DNA from: an uncultured bacterium
Lineage (GTDB): Bacteria; UBP6; UBA1177
DNA: 35,189 nt
Reading direction: 5' to 3'
Assembly (NCBI GenBank): GCA_905235605.1
Contig: CAJOMF010000017.1
Span: 1-35,189, forward strand
Position 1 is the first letter of the stretch. Every line of letters starts with the position of its first letter. The notes beneath the pieces are model-generated. The model did not search any database. It worked only from the letters and a program-made list of their open reading frames with translations, and was not told where the DNA came from. Of the stretch, positions 1-8,100 are shown in pieces. The translations under genes were made by a program, and so were the position numbers.

Positions 1-522
1 CTTACAAGAAAGCTTGAAGCGGAGTACCTTCTGACGGTATCCGCCGAAAAAGCGTCAAAAGATACGTCTGTCGTAAAAGGTAATGTCATAATAATGGACA
101 ACAAAGGATATGAACACCGCGATCTTTACTGGTTCGGAGGCGGCGAAAAAGGATTGGTGCTTGATATAAGAGCTGACAGCGACCATATAATAGATAAAAT
201 ATATGTGAACGGGTCGTCTATAGAGCAGTTTGAAACAGATTATTTTAAACTGAAGCATAACAGCAAGTATCTCGAGTCCTTTGCGGATTATTCCGGAAAG
301 GGGAAGCTGTTCATGGAAATAAGCGATACCACACGGGATTATGATATAAGAGTTGTTTTCAAACCCGGAATTAACAGTGACTATACAGATTATCAGGGTA
401 TGGAGACTGAAAAAGAAAGCAAGCTTCCGCTGATCATAGCGATAGCAATAATTGTTGTGGCGATGATAGGCGGCGGTGTGGTGTTCATCTACAAATGGCG
501 TCAGGACAGAGATATAGATTAA
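1..522 (+). CDS. 5'-truncated CDS, C-terminal part of a membrane-anchored protein with a single C-terminal TM helix
   Basis: Frame 1 is open from base 1 (LTRKLEAEYLL...). It ends ...LPLIIAIAIIVVAMIGGGVVFIYKWRQDRDID*, a TM segment plus a positively charged tail. Confidence 0.6.
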   Translation, partial: LTRKLEAEYLLTVSAEKASKDTSVVKGNVIIMDNKGYEHRDLYWFGGGEKGLVLDIRADSDHIIDKIYVNGSSIEQFETDYFKLKHNSKYLESFADYSGKGKLFMEISDTTRDYDIRVVFKPGINSDYTDYQGMETEKESKLPLIIAIAIIVVAMIGGGVVFIYKWRQDRDID

Positions 523-544
523 TATAAAAAACAAGGAGAAAAAA

Positions 545-795
545 ATGAATTTAAAAAAGACTGTGACAATAGCGTTGATCTTATCTTCGATATTGCTTTG
601 CTCATGTAAAAAGAATGTTAAACCAAAAACGTCAGATACAACAGCTCCTTCCGCCGCTACGCTGGCGACTTTTCCGATACAGCCGAAGGCGACGAACAGT
701 TCGAGATCAACGACAGCCGCAGCCTCGAAAAAATGTATGAAGACATGTCGGAAGAGGGGATGCAGCCGGTTCTCAACGATTATATTTATCTGTGA
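545..795 (+). pseudogene. Small lipoprotein, apparently frameshifted at the A5 run 625-629
   Basis: Lipobox-like signal MNLKKTVTIALILSSILLCSCKK. The frame entered by adding one A gives ...KPKNVRYNSSFRRYAGDFSDTAEGDEQFEINDSRSLEKMYEDMSEEGMQPVLNDYIYL* with stop at 793-795. The annotated frame instead continues into xseB. Confidence 0.6.
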
Positions 796-817
796 AATAA
801 GCGGACACGGAGAAAAA

Positions 818-1051
818 ATGGAAAAGAAAAATAATTTAGCCTCAAAGATGAAAAGACTTGAGGAAATCGTCGAAAAACTCAACGAAAATCCTGAAATCGA
901 GGATGCAGTCAAGCTTTACGAAGAAGGTGTAAAACTCTCGGTTTCGATAAAAACCTATCTCGAAGACGCCCAGACAAAAATCAGAGTTCTCACCGAGGAA
1001 GGTGAGAAAACGGTCGATGCCGACAAACTTGGTAGGAAAGATTTCGAATGA
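818..1051 (+). CDS. xseB: Exodeoxyribonuclease VII small subunit
   Basis: 77-aa protein MEKKNNLASKMKRLEEIVEKLNENPEIEDAVKLYEEGVKLS..., typical XseB pattern. ATG at 818 after a purine-rich stretch; 4-nt overlap with the next gene. Confidence 0.8.
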   Translation: MEKKNNLASKMKRLEEIVEKLNENPEIEDAVKLYEEGVKLSVSIKTYLEDAQTKIRVLTEEGEKTVDADKLGRKDFE

Positions 1052-1653
1052 TATCCTACGGCTTCATAAAAGAGCGCGACGCAAAGGCTGAAATTGCACA
1101 GATCGAGGCTGAACTCAAGCAGAAGTTCGGTTTAAGCACGCTCTGTCGGCCTCATCAGATCCACAGTGATACGATTTTTGTTGACGGCGACGGCGAGGGT
1201 GACGGCATAATCATCACAAAACCATCGATCGCCCTCATCAGAACAGCCGACTGCATCCCTGTCCTCCTTTTTGACAGAACTGCAAATATCGCAGGAGTTT
1301 TCCACAGCGGCTGGCGCGGGACCGAGCAGAAAATCGTCTCGAAAGGGGCGAAAATGATGGCTGAAATGGGCTGCAAAAACATTGAGGCTATTATTTTCCC
1401 TGGAATCGGACTCTGCTGCTTCGAAATAGGGGATGAACTTCGCGAAAGATTTGAAAATGCAGAAATTCCAATGAGTTATGTTAACGGAAAACTTCACGCC
1501 GATTTAAAAACAGCGATAAAAAACGAGCTTGTAAAAACCGGGGTTGCGGAAATCACCGACAATTCGCAGTGCACTTTCTGCGGAGAAGGCTACTTCTCAT
1601 ACCGACGTGACAAAACCGAAAAACGGCACGCCACTTTTGCTGTTGTATCTTAA
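1048..1653 (+). CDS. pgeF: Peptidoglycan editing factor / laccase-domain (YfiH, DUF152) protein
   Basis: Motifs HQIHSD, TADCIPVLLFD, HSGWRGTEQKIV, FPGIGLCCFEIG, CTFC...YFSYRRD. Confidence 0.88.
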   Translation: MISYGFIKERDAKAEIAQIEAELKQKFGLSTLCRPHQIHSDTIFVDGDGEGDGIIITKPSIALIRTADCIPVLLFDRTANIAGVFHSGWRGTEQKIVSKGAKMMAEMGCKNIEAIIFPGIGLCCFEIGDELRERFENAEIPMSYVNGKLHADLKTAIKNELVKTGVAEITDNSQCTFCGEGYFSYRRDKTEKRHATFAVVS

Positions 1654-1674
1654 AATTCTTTAAAAAATTTTTCG

Positions 1675-1710
1675 CTTGGGCATTATACGCCCAACCTCTC
1701 GGGTATAATT
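1675..1710 (+). promoter_or_regulatory. Palindrome + TATAAT element, copy 1 (TTGGGC-N7-GCCCAA ... TATAAT)
   Basis: TTGGGC 1676-1681, GCCCAA 1689-1694, TATAAT 1704-1709; 31 nt before the WYL gene ATG. Confidence 0.6.
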
Positions 1711-1740
1711 TGCCCGTTTTTGTTGTTTTAGGAGGAAAAA

Positions 1741-2709
1741 ATGTCAAATCTTGAAAGGATCGTTTACATCAATCACATGATCAAAACGAAAGGTTTCGTC
1801 ACAAGAAAGGAGGTCTCGGACCGTTTTGAAGTCCACATTGACACAATCAAGCGCGACATCGAATATATGCGCGATTTCCTTTCTGCGCCGATAAAATACA
1901 GGCAGAGTGTCGGCGGATATGTCTATGAAACGCCGTTCGACATGCTTTTCGATTCGCTTGAAGACGCTGTGCTTTACTACATTTTCGTAAAACGGATCAG
2001 CGAGTCGCTCAAACTCGACGGTCTGCCCTACGTTCCGGTGATTTCAGACGAGATCCTGAAGAATATTTCGGGCTACATTCCGCCCGATTTCGACGAAATA
2101 ATGGATCATATTTCCTACGATTCATCCGATATCGACCTGATGGACATGAAAGATTTCAGGAATATCCTCGGTTCTTTTATGACGAAACGGTGTGTTTCTA
2201 TAAGATATCTGAATGCCGACGGAGAGGAGAGCGAAAGGGTCATCGAGCCGCTGAAACTTATGAATTACCTCGGAAAGTGGTATGTCATCGCCTTCTGCCG
2301 CAAAAAAAATGCTTTGCGCGTTTTTCTTCTTTCGCGCTTCCTTTCAAGCGAATTGAGCAGCGAAAAATTCGAATATCCAGTCACGAAGCGTGAACTCGAC
2401 GGATATATCGACGGCTCTTTCGGAATGTTCAAGTCGGAAACCTCCTCAACTGCCGTGATCCGCATTTTCGAACCGGCCTGCTACTACGTGAGAAACCAGA
2501 TCTGGCACAAAAACCAGAAAGTCAGAGAGTGCACTATTGACGGCAGGAAATGCCTCGAGATAACACTTCCGGTCGGCGACCGGGACAAGGAGATCCTGGC
2601 AAGAGTCCTCTCGTATTCGCCCGACAGCGAGATCGTTTCTCCGCCGGCTCTGCGCGAAAAGTGGCTTGAAAGGATCAAAACGCTCTATAAAAAGTTCTGC
2701 AAGAAATAG
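1741..2709 (+). CDS. WYL-domain (YafY-type) HTH transcriptional regulator
   Basis: N-terminal wHTH (TRKEVSDRFEVHIDTIKRDIEYMRDFLSAPIKY) and WYL-like region (SIRYLNADGEESERVIEPLKLMNYLGKWYVIAFCRKKNALRVFLLSRF). RBS ggagg. Confidence 0.85.
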   Translation: MSNLERIVYINHMIKTKGFVTRKEVSDRFEVHIDTIKRDIEYMRDFLSAPIKYRQSVGGYVYETPFDMLFDSLEDAVLYYIFVKRISESLKLDGLPYVPVISDEILKNISGYIPPDFDEIMDHISYDSSDIDLMDMKDFRNILGSFMTKRCVSIRYLNADGEESERVIEPLKLMNYLGKWYVIAFCRKKNALRVFLLSRFLSSELSSEKFEYPVTKRELDGYIDGSFGMFKSETSSTAVIRIFEPACYYVRNQIWHKNQKVRECTIDGRKCLEITLPVGDRDKEILARVLSYSPDSEIVSPPALREKWLERIKTLYKKFCKK

Positions 2710-2718
2710 GGGGCTTCA

Positions 2719-3300
2719 ATGACTGAAAGCAAAATCCCGACAAATGAAGAGATCATCGCGATGATCCCGTCAAAGGCGGTACGCGAATATTTAGTGAAAA
2801 TAAACTGGCAGTTTGAAGAGTACGAGCGCGATATCCTGCGCCGCTACATCAAGCCGAAGAATAAAGACGAGGCTGACAGCGTCTATGCCGAACAAAACTA
2901 TGTCACGCTGCCTCATCCTTTCAGAAAAGGCGACATCGTCACCGTCTGCGACAAAAGATTCAAAAACAGAAAGCCTGAAACCGGAATAATGTGGTCTCCC
3001 AAAGATGACGAGGAGTTCTGGAATTTCGACAAACGGGCAAAAACCGACCTTAAAGGTTTCGTCGATTTCACCGATGTTGCGACAACTGTCGATTTTCTCT
3101 CGCCCGAAGACGGCTTTTTCAGGCACGGACATCCGAACCCTCTCTGGATCGAATACGCAGAACTTGACGAAGATTCAGCCGAAGCACGCTTTCTCAGAAG
3201 CGCGGTAAAACTCCAGAACGGAAACGGCTCTCTCGAAGAAACCGACGAGCTCCGCAGTGAATATGTGGCAAGCAGGAAGAAAAAAATCTCAAAAAAATAA
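2719..3300 (+). CDS. Hypothetical protein in probable operon with the WYL regulator
   Basis: 193-aa ORF starting 9 nt after the WYL stop; no family recognised. Confidence 0.65.
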   Translation: MTESKIPTNEEIIAMIPSKAVREYLVKINWQFEEYERDILRRYIKPKNKDEADSVYAEQNYVTLPHPFRKGDIVTVCDKRFKNRKPETGIMWSPKDDEEFWNFDKRAKTDLKGFVDFTDVATTVDFLSPEDGFFRHGHPNPLWIEYAELDEDSAEARFLRSAVKLQNGNGSLEETDELRSEYVASRKKKISKK

Positions 3301-3312
3301 AAATTTTTTACC

Positions 3313-3348
3313 CTTGGGCATTATGTGCCCACCCAGGCGTTTATAATC
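3313..3348 (+). promoter_or_regulatory. Palindrome + TATAAT element, copy 2
   Basis: TTGGGC 3314-3319, GGGCA-N5-TGCCC inverted repeat, TATAAT 3342-3347; starts 14 nt after the preceding stop. Confidence 0.6.
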
Positions 3349-3447
3349 ACTTCCGTAAACTTTTTTTTCGAAAATTTTCGGAAAAACGGTTTTTCCAACG
3401 CTTTATAGTAGCGTAATTGCTTATTTTTTATTTTCAGGAGGAATTAA

Positions 3448-4083
3448 ATGAGTATTTTTGGTTCAGGTTTCGGTGGTTTCGGCAGAACAAAAAGTCCGGT
3501 AGAGCTTATTGCTCCGACAATTATTGCAAAATGTCCCATAATTCCAAAAAAATCCCGCAAAAAGAGCTGTGATTTCATCCGCACGGTCTCTGATTCGGGA
3601 CTTAAAAAAGGCGATGTAATCGGAGTCCACAGATCGGCGGTTTACGACCATTACGGCATATACACCGGACGCGGTAAGGTTATCCATTTTTCCAATGAAG
3701 GGAGCGATTTCGGCGGCGATATCCGCGTCCGCAGAGCAACTCTCTCGCAGTTCAAAAACGGAGCATCGAATGTTTTTGTCGTAGATTTCGAAGCTTACCG
3801 CGATTATGTTGAAAATCCTGGTTTGTTGGATTTGTTGGAAGAAGGAATCGTGGGAATCGCATTAAGAAAATTGTTCGGCAACGAACTCACCCTCTATTCG
3901 CCGGAAGAGACTGTCGAAAGAGCCAAAAGCCAGCTCGGAGAAGGCGACTACAACCTTGTGTTCAACAACTGCGAACATTTTGCCGTCTGGTGCAAAACAG
4001 GAGTCAAAGAATCAAGTCAGGTTCAGAGATTTCTTGAGGCGGTTGTCGGAACCATTCAGAAGTCGCAAACTCACAGAGTCTGA
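3448..4083 (+). CDS. LRAT-like / NC-domain protein (permuted NlpC/P60-type papain fold)
   Basis: KKGDVIGVHRSAVYDHYGIYTGRGKVIHF (H box) and YNLVFNNCEHFAVWCKTG (NC box), spaced as in LRAT/HRASLS-like proteins. RBS aggagg. Confidence 0.7.
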   Translation: MSIFGSGFGGFGRTKSPVELIAPTIIAKCPIIPKKSRKKSCDFIRTVSDSGLKKGDVIGVHRSAVYDHYGIYTGRGKVIHFSNEGSDFGGDIRVRRATLSQFKNGASNVFVVDFEAYRDYVENPGLLDLLEEGIVGIALRKLFGNELTLYSPEETVERAKSQLGEGDYNLVFNNCEHFAVWCKTGVKESSQVQRFLEAVVGTIQKSQTHRV

Positions 4084-4096
4084 TTTTTTATTATCT

Positions 4097-4270
4097 CCTT
4101 GGGCACTGTATGCCCATTCTCTCGTGTAAAATCGTGCTGTTTGCTTATGACGACAACAAACTAATTTTATAAAAGGCAACCACTTCACAAAACAGCGAAC
4201 TGAATTGTGAAGTTGTGTGAAGTTTTTGTGAAGTAATGAGTGAAGTTGAATGAAGTTTACTTCACTTTTT
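4097..4270. repeat. 174-bp direct repeat, copy A (matches 6060-6233)
   Basis: By-eye alignment shows one mismatch (c4196 vs t6159). Includes the palindrome element (4098-4133) and the TGAAGT array (4182-4264). Confidence 0.9.
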
Positions 4271-4273
4271 ACA

Positions 4274-4445
4274 ATGCCGTTGCACACAGAAATTATTTTA
4301 TTTCAGGCTCTCAGATAGAAATAAATATGTTTAAAGACCGCCTTGAAATAACCTCTCCCGGAGCTTTGCTCGGAGTGCGTGAAATCGAGAAAGAAACAAG
4401 AATTTCTTCAATAATCCCGCGCCGCAGAAACGAAGTTATATGCTC
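4274..4445 (+). pseudogene. Internal fragment of the AlbA_2/Schlafen-type gene (matches 7151-7322)
   Basis: Encodes NAVAHRNYFISGSQIEINMFKDRLEITSPGALLGVREIEKETRISSIIPRRRNEVIC, as in the intact gene. Joined directly to the copy-A upstream repeat, so about 0.9 kb is missing. Confidence 0.85.
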
Positions 4446-4549
4446 TCCCCGGGTTAAGTCAACTTCTTTCTGTAAATTCCGAGTCTTATTTTCACTAAAC
4501 AACTCCGAAAATCTTAAAGCCAGATTACCGAATGGCAATCTTTCAAAAC

Positions 4550-5902
4550 TTAAAGCAGCGGAGTCATGTAAAGCGGAAGGTATAAAACGCCGTCCTTTTC
4601 CTGCAGGTCCGATGTGTGAATGACACAAGGATGAGATATCTGCTCCGCATATTTGTGAGAGAATTTTTCAAGGGATGAAGTGGTGTATTTTGTGGTAGAT
4701 TTCACTTCTATCGGCGATATATTGTGCCTGTTTGTGAGATCAGGCTTTTGTATGAGAAAATCTATCTCCATCCGCTCGGAAGATTCTGTTTTGGAGTAGG
4801 AAGAGTAGAAGTATAGTTTATGCCCCGATGCGCACAGCATTTGAGCGACAATATTTTCAACCAGCATTCCTTTGTTGATCTCCAGTTTGTCAAGCAGCAG
4901 TCTGCTGTATAGTTTGTCAGCAGCGATGATTTTTTCGTCAAAAGTGTGGGAAATAAGCAGACCTGTGTCGGCCATGTAGCATTTGAGCGCGAGTTTGTCC
5001 ATTCTCATTTTCAGTCCGACAGTCGGTTCTGTGGCTGCATAGCAGATGTTGACGATTTTAGCGTCCGAAAGCCAGAAAAACGAGCTTTCATAGTTTCGGT
5101 ATCTGGCTGTTTCGGATATGTCGGCAAGTTTGAAACGTTTTTCGTGACGCTGCAACTCAGCCGGAATCCAGTCGAAAATACTTTTAACCTTGCTTTCGTA
5201 GCCGACAGCGTATTTTTCAATATCAGCACGGTAGAGCGCAAGAATATCGCGTTTTACGATGTCGGTTTCTTCAAAATTCCTTGTTTCAGTAAATGCAAGC
5301 ACAGCCTGCGGCATACCTCCGACAATCATATACTGCCGGAAAAGATCCATTGTTTTGCGGTGCACCGGTCCGAGCGGCATTTTGTGTTCAAAACAGTATT
5401 TTATGAACGGCATAGTCGTTTCGTCTCCAAAAGCCCAGAGAAACTCCTCGAAATCCATGGGATACATCGGGATTCTGTGCTCTTCCGAAGGAATGACAAT
5501 GTCTTTTACATTACGGTTTATGCTGACAAGCGACCCTGTTTCCAGATAATCGTATCTCCTGTCTGCAACGAGATATTTGATCGCTGCTCTGGCCCGCGGG
5601 TAAAGCTGCACCTCATCAAAAATGATGATTGAATCCCGTTCATAAAGTTTTACGCCGTAATAAGCCGAAAGCTGCATGAAAAACATATCAAGATTCTGGA
5701 GATAATTGTCGAAAATCTCAAAAAGACGTTTGTCTGCGTGGTTGAAATCCACAAGAATATAAGATTTATATTCGTTTTTGGCGAACTCTTCGGCGATGTA
5801 GCTTTTGCCGATACGCCTTGCTCCGTCAATCATTACCGCAGTTTTTCCCTGCCGCTCTTGTTTCCAGCGAACCAACTCATTGTAAATTTTACGTTTCATC
5901 AC
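4550..5902 (-). CDS. AAA_14 / DUF4143-family ATPase
   Basis: Walker-A-like GARRIGKSYIAEEFA, Walker B SIIIFDEVQLYPRARAAIKYL, ETGSLVS sensor, C-terminal DUF4143-like MLVENIVAQML...EIDFLIQKP...PIEVKSTTKYTTSSLEKF. Confidence 0.85.
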   Translation of the reverse strand: MMKRKIYNELVRWKQERQGKTAVMIDGARRIGKSYIAEEFAKNEYKSYILVDFNHADKRLFEIFDNYLQNLDMFFMQLSAYYGVKLYERDSIIIFDEVQLYPRARAAIKYLVADRRYDYLETGSLVSINRNVKDIVIPSEEHRIPMYPMDFEEFLWAFGDETTMPFIKYCFEHKMPLGPVHRKTMDLFRQYMIVGGMPQAVLAFTETRNFEETDIVKRDILALYRADIEKYAVGYESKVKSIFDWIPAELQRHEKRFKLADISETARYRNYESSFFWLSDAKIVNICYAATEPTVGLKMRMDKLALKCYMADTGLLISHTFDEKIIAADKLYSRLLLDKLEINKGMLVENIVAQMLCASGHKLYFYSSYSKTESSERMEIDFLIQKPDLTNRHNISPIEVKSTTKYTTSSLEKFSHKYAEQISHPCVIHTSDLQEKDGVLYLPLYMTPLL

Positions 5903-5910
5903 TGATCCTC

Positions 5911-5992
5911 ACGATTCCAAACGATTGAATTTGCGATTTCAGCACGATTCCAAGCGATTTTTGTCGGCTAAAACGCACGATTCCAAACGATT
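5911..5992. repeat. Three 33-bp-spaced copies of ACGATTCCAARCGATT upstream of the AAA_14 gene
   Basis: Copies at 5911-5926, 5944-5959 and 5977-5992 (exact 33-bp period); nested CGATT units at 5912, 5922, 5934, 5945, 5955, 5978, 5988. Confidence 0.85.
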
Positions 5993-6018
5993 TTTGCTTA
6001 AAATATCAAAAATGTCAA
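5990..6018 (-). promoter_or_regulatory. Putative minus-strand promoter for the AAA_14 gene
   Basis: Minus strand TTGACA (6018-6013), 17-nt spacer, weak -10 AAAAAT (5995-5990) abutting CGATT repeat copy 3. Confidence 0.35.
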
Positions 6019-6059
6019 TATCGACCCGATAAAAATCTCAAAAAATAAAAAATTTTATC

Positions 6060-6233
6060 CCTTGGGCACTGTATGCCCATTCTCTCGTGTAAAATCGTGC
6101 TGTTTGCTTATGACGACAACAAACTAATTTTATAAAAGGCAACCACTTCACAAAACAGTGAACTGAATTGTGAAGTTGTGTGAAGTTTTTGTGAAGTAAT
6201 GAGTGAAGTTGAATGAAGTTTACTTCACTTTTT
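6060..6233. repeat. 174-bp direct repeat, copy B (matches 4097-4270), upstream of the intact AlbA_2 gene
   Basis: Near-identical to copy A; contains a palindrome element (TTGGGC 6062, TAAAAT 6090) and the TGAAGT array. Confidence 0.9.
6145..6227. promoter_or_regulatory. Phased TGAAGT repeat array bracketed by inverted ACTTCA copies
   Basis: TGAAGT at 6171, 6181, 6192, 6204, 6214 (steps 10, 11, 12, 10); ACTTCA at 6145-6150 and 6222-6227. Confidence 0.75.
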
Positions 6234-6235
6234 GC

Positions 6236-6264
6236 TTGATTCTTCTGTTTTTGCGACTATAATA
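6236..6264 (+). promoter_or_regulatory. Putative sigma70-type promoter of the AlbA_2 gene
   Basis: TTGATT, about 16-nt spacer, TATAAT, immediately downstream of the TGAAGT array. Confidence 0.5.
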
Positions 6265-6291
6265 CCTATCGGTAATTTTGTTGGAGGCAGA

Positions 6292-7734
6292 ATGTTTATT
6301 TATGAATTGATTCCAGGACTCAATATCGAAGACACCAGAAACGAGTTCAAAGGGATTATTGAAGAAGGTGTTTCCGAGTCTGGAAAGAGTAAGGAAATCG
6401 GCTGGTTGAAGACGATTGCGGCTTTTGCAAACACCGAAGGCGGACACCTTTTTATCGGTGTTGAAAACAAAACACACAAGGTCGTTGCGCTGGATCACAA
6501 TACTGCCGACAAAACGGTTTTGATGATTCACCGCCAGATCAAACAGCGTCTTGAACCTGCTGTGGCTTACAAAATAAACGCTGTTCCGTGCGGCGGAAGA
6601 TTCGTGCTCGAAGTTGTTGTCGAGCCGTCAAAAGTGCTTCCGGTTACGCTGCACGAAGAAGGTCTTCTTGGGATTTATGTGCGGAATTTCGGGAATACAG
6701 TTCTTGCGACTTCCGAGCAGATCCGTGATCTGATTCTGATGAGTGACAGCAATCCGTTCGATCAGCCGTTTACTGATGTCGTTTTCAGACGTGAGGATTT
6801 CAATGACCTTTTTAAGGTTTATAAAGAAAAAACTGATTCGGAACTTACGGAAAAGGCTTTGATTTCAATAGGTTTTATGGATAGAAGAATGCTTTCACGC
6901 GGCGCGCTGCTTTTTAAAGACAATTCGTCCGATGAAAGAACCAAAATCACGGCAACGCTCTGGCCTGGAACAACAAAAGGGAGTTCTCTTATTCTGGCAA
7001 GCGAAGAATTTAGCGGAAATATCCTCAAAAGCATTGTTTTTGCTACGAAATTCATACAAAACCATTCGATAAACGGTTATCGGAAGGAAGATACAGGGCG
7101 GGTCGATTATTTTTCATATCCGATCCGTTCGATAACCGAAGGTGTTGTAAATGCCGTTGCACACAGAAATTATTTCATTTCAGGCTCTCAGATAGAAATA
7201 AATATGTTTAAAGACCGCCTTGAAATAACTTCTCCCGGAGCTTTGCTCGGAGTGCGTGAAATCGAGAAAGAAACGCGTATTTCTTCAATAATCCCGCGCC
7301 GCAGGAACGAAGTTATATGCTCGGTTCTTGAATTTTGCAGATATATGGAGTCGAAAGGTTCCGGTTTTGACAAGATTGAACACGATTACGCCGGAAAAGG
7401 GGATGAATACAAGCCCTACATCTCTTCTTCGGCCTCTTCTTTCACGCTGGTTCTGCCGAATCTCACTTTCAGCGGTATCGTGGATGAAAACAGTGTTCCC
7501 GAAGTCTATGCCGATGCAATCCTTGAAGGGAAAAACGACTTGAAAATATTAGCTTTTTGTTTTAACGGAAGTCGAACTGTTGCAGAAATTGCAGAACATG
7601 TAGGTGTTCACCCTTCGACTTATTTCAGAAAAAACGTCTTGGATAATCTTGTCGAAAAAGGCTATCTCTTTGAAGATTTGTCATCTAAAAAGTCGCGTTA
7701 CCTGACAAATACGAAAAAAGTATTCGCAAAGTGA
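6292..7734 (+). CDS. Schlafen-type AlbA_2 domain protein with ATPase-like C-terminal region and HTH (RNA-binding/transcriptional regulator-like)
   Basis: ESGKSKEIGWLKTIAAFANTEGGHLFIGVENKTHKVVAL (AlbA_2); VVNAVAHRNYFISGSQIEINMFKDRLEITSPG (HATPase_c_4-like); C-terminal wHTH (GSRTVAEIAEHVGVHPSTYFRKNVLDNLVEKGYL). ATG 6292 after GGAGG. Confidence 0.85.
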   Translation: MFIYELIPGLNIEDTRNEFKGIIEEGVSESGKSKEIGWLKTIAAFANTEGGHLFIGVENKTHKVVALDHNTADKTVLMIHRQIKQRLEPAVAYKINAVPCGGRFVLEVVVEPSKVLPVTLHEEGLLGIYVRNFGNTVLATSEQIRDLILMSDSNPFDQPFTDVVFRREDFNDLFKVYKEKTDSELTEKALISIGFMDRRMLSRGALLFKDNSSDERTKITATLWPGTTKGSSLILASEEFSGNILKSIVFATKFIQNHSINGYRKEDTGRVDYFSYPIRSITEGVVNAVAHRNYFISGSQIEINMFKDRLEITSPGALLGVREIEKETRISSIIPRRRNEVICSVLEFCRYMESKGSGFDKIEHDYAGKGDEYKPYISSSASSFTLVLPNLTFSGIVDENSVPEVYADAILEGKNDLKILAFCFNGSRTVAEIAEHVGVHPSTYFRKNVLDNLVEKGYLFEDLSSKKSRYLTNTKKVFAK

Positions 7735-7774
7735 CTTCACAATAGTCAAGCTGAAAACTTCTGAAATTCCCCGC

Positions 7775-7809
7775 CTTGGGCACTGTATGCCCACCCAAAT
7801 ATGATAAAA
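7775..7809 (+). promoter_or_regulatory. Palindrome element, degenerate copy (TTGGGCACTGTATGCCCA)
   Basis: TTGGGC 7776-7781; the -10-like position (7804) reads ataaaa. Confidence 0.45.
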
Positions 7810-7834
7810 AGTTTTGTTTTTATTGCTGATTTTA

Positions 7835-7862
7835 TTGTTTTGTTCATGGGTTTGGGTATAAT
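7835..7862 (+). promoter_or_regulatory. Putative promoter of the five-gene operon
   Basis: TTGTTT (7835-7840), 16-nt spacer, TATAAT (7857-7862); a second TATAAT at 7883-7888. Confidence 0.45.
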
Positions 7863-7905
7863 GCCGCCGGTTTTTGTAGATTTATAATGTAGACAGCATG
7901 ATTAT

Positions 7906-7970
7906 AGTCAGAAGTCAGAAGTCAGAAGTCAGAAGTCAGAAGTCAGAAGTCAGAAGTCAGAAGTCAGAAG
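7906..7970. repeat. Heptamer microsatellite (AGTCAGA)x about 9.3
   Basis: Uninterrupted agtcaga units from 7906 to 7970. Confidence 0.95.
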
Positions 7971-8100
7971 ATTATACTGATTTTTCTCGAAAAGTCAAGA
8001 AAAATCTTAATAAAATCAAATGTTTTTCAAAATTTTTCATTGATTTCACCTTGATTGAAAAAAAGAACACAGGCAACACTGTTGTGGAGATGTATCGAAT

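Noticed and set aside
55-912. 285-aa minus-strand ORF
   Set aside because: Antisense to the first CDS and xseB; composition is typical of a shadow ORF (Phe/Ile/Ser-rich) and no RBS.
4098-4133. Palindromic elements as sigma54 (-24/-12) promoters
   Set aside because: The GG-to-GC spacing is 8-9 nt, not the required 10, and the consensus TGGCAC-N5-TTGC is not met.
4240-4623. 127-aa ORF as a functional protein
   Set aside because: Composed of the upstream repeat, a gene fragment and non-homologous tail; best read as a relic.
5911-5992. 33-bp-period repeat as a CRISPR array
   Set aside because: Only three units, 16-bp repeats, about 17-nt spacers, internal substructure of CGATT, no cas genes.
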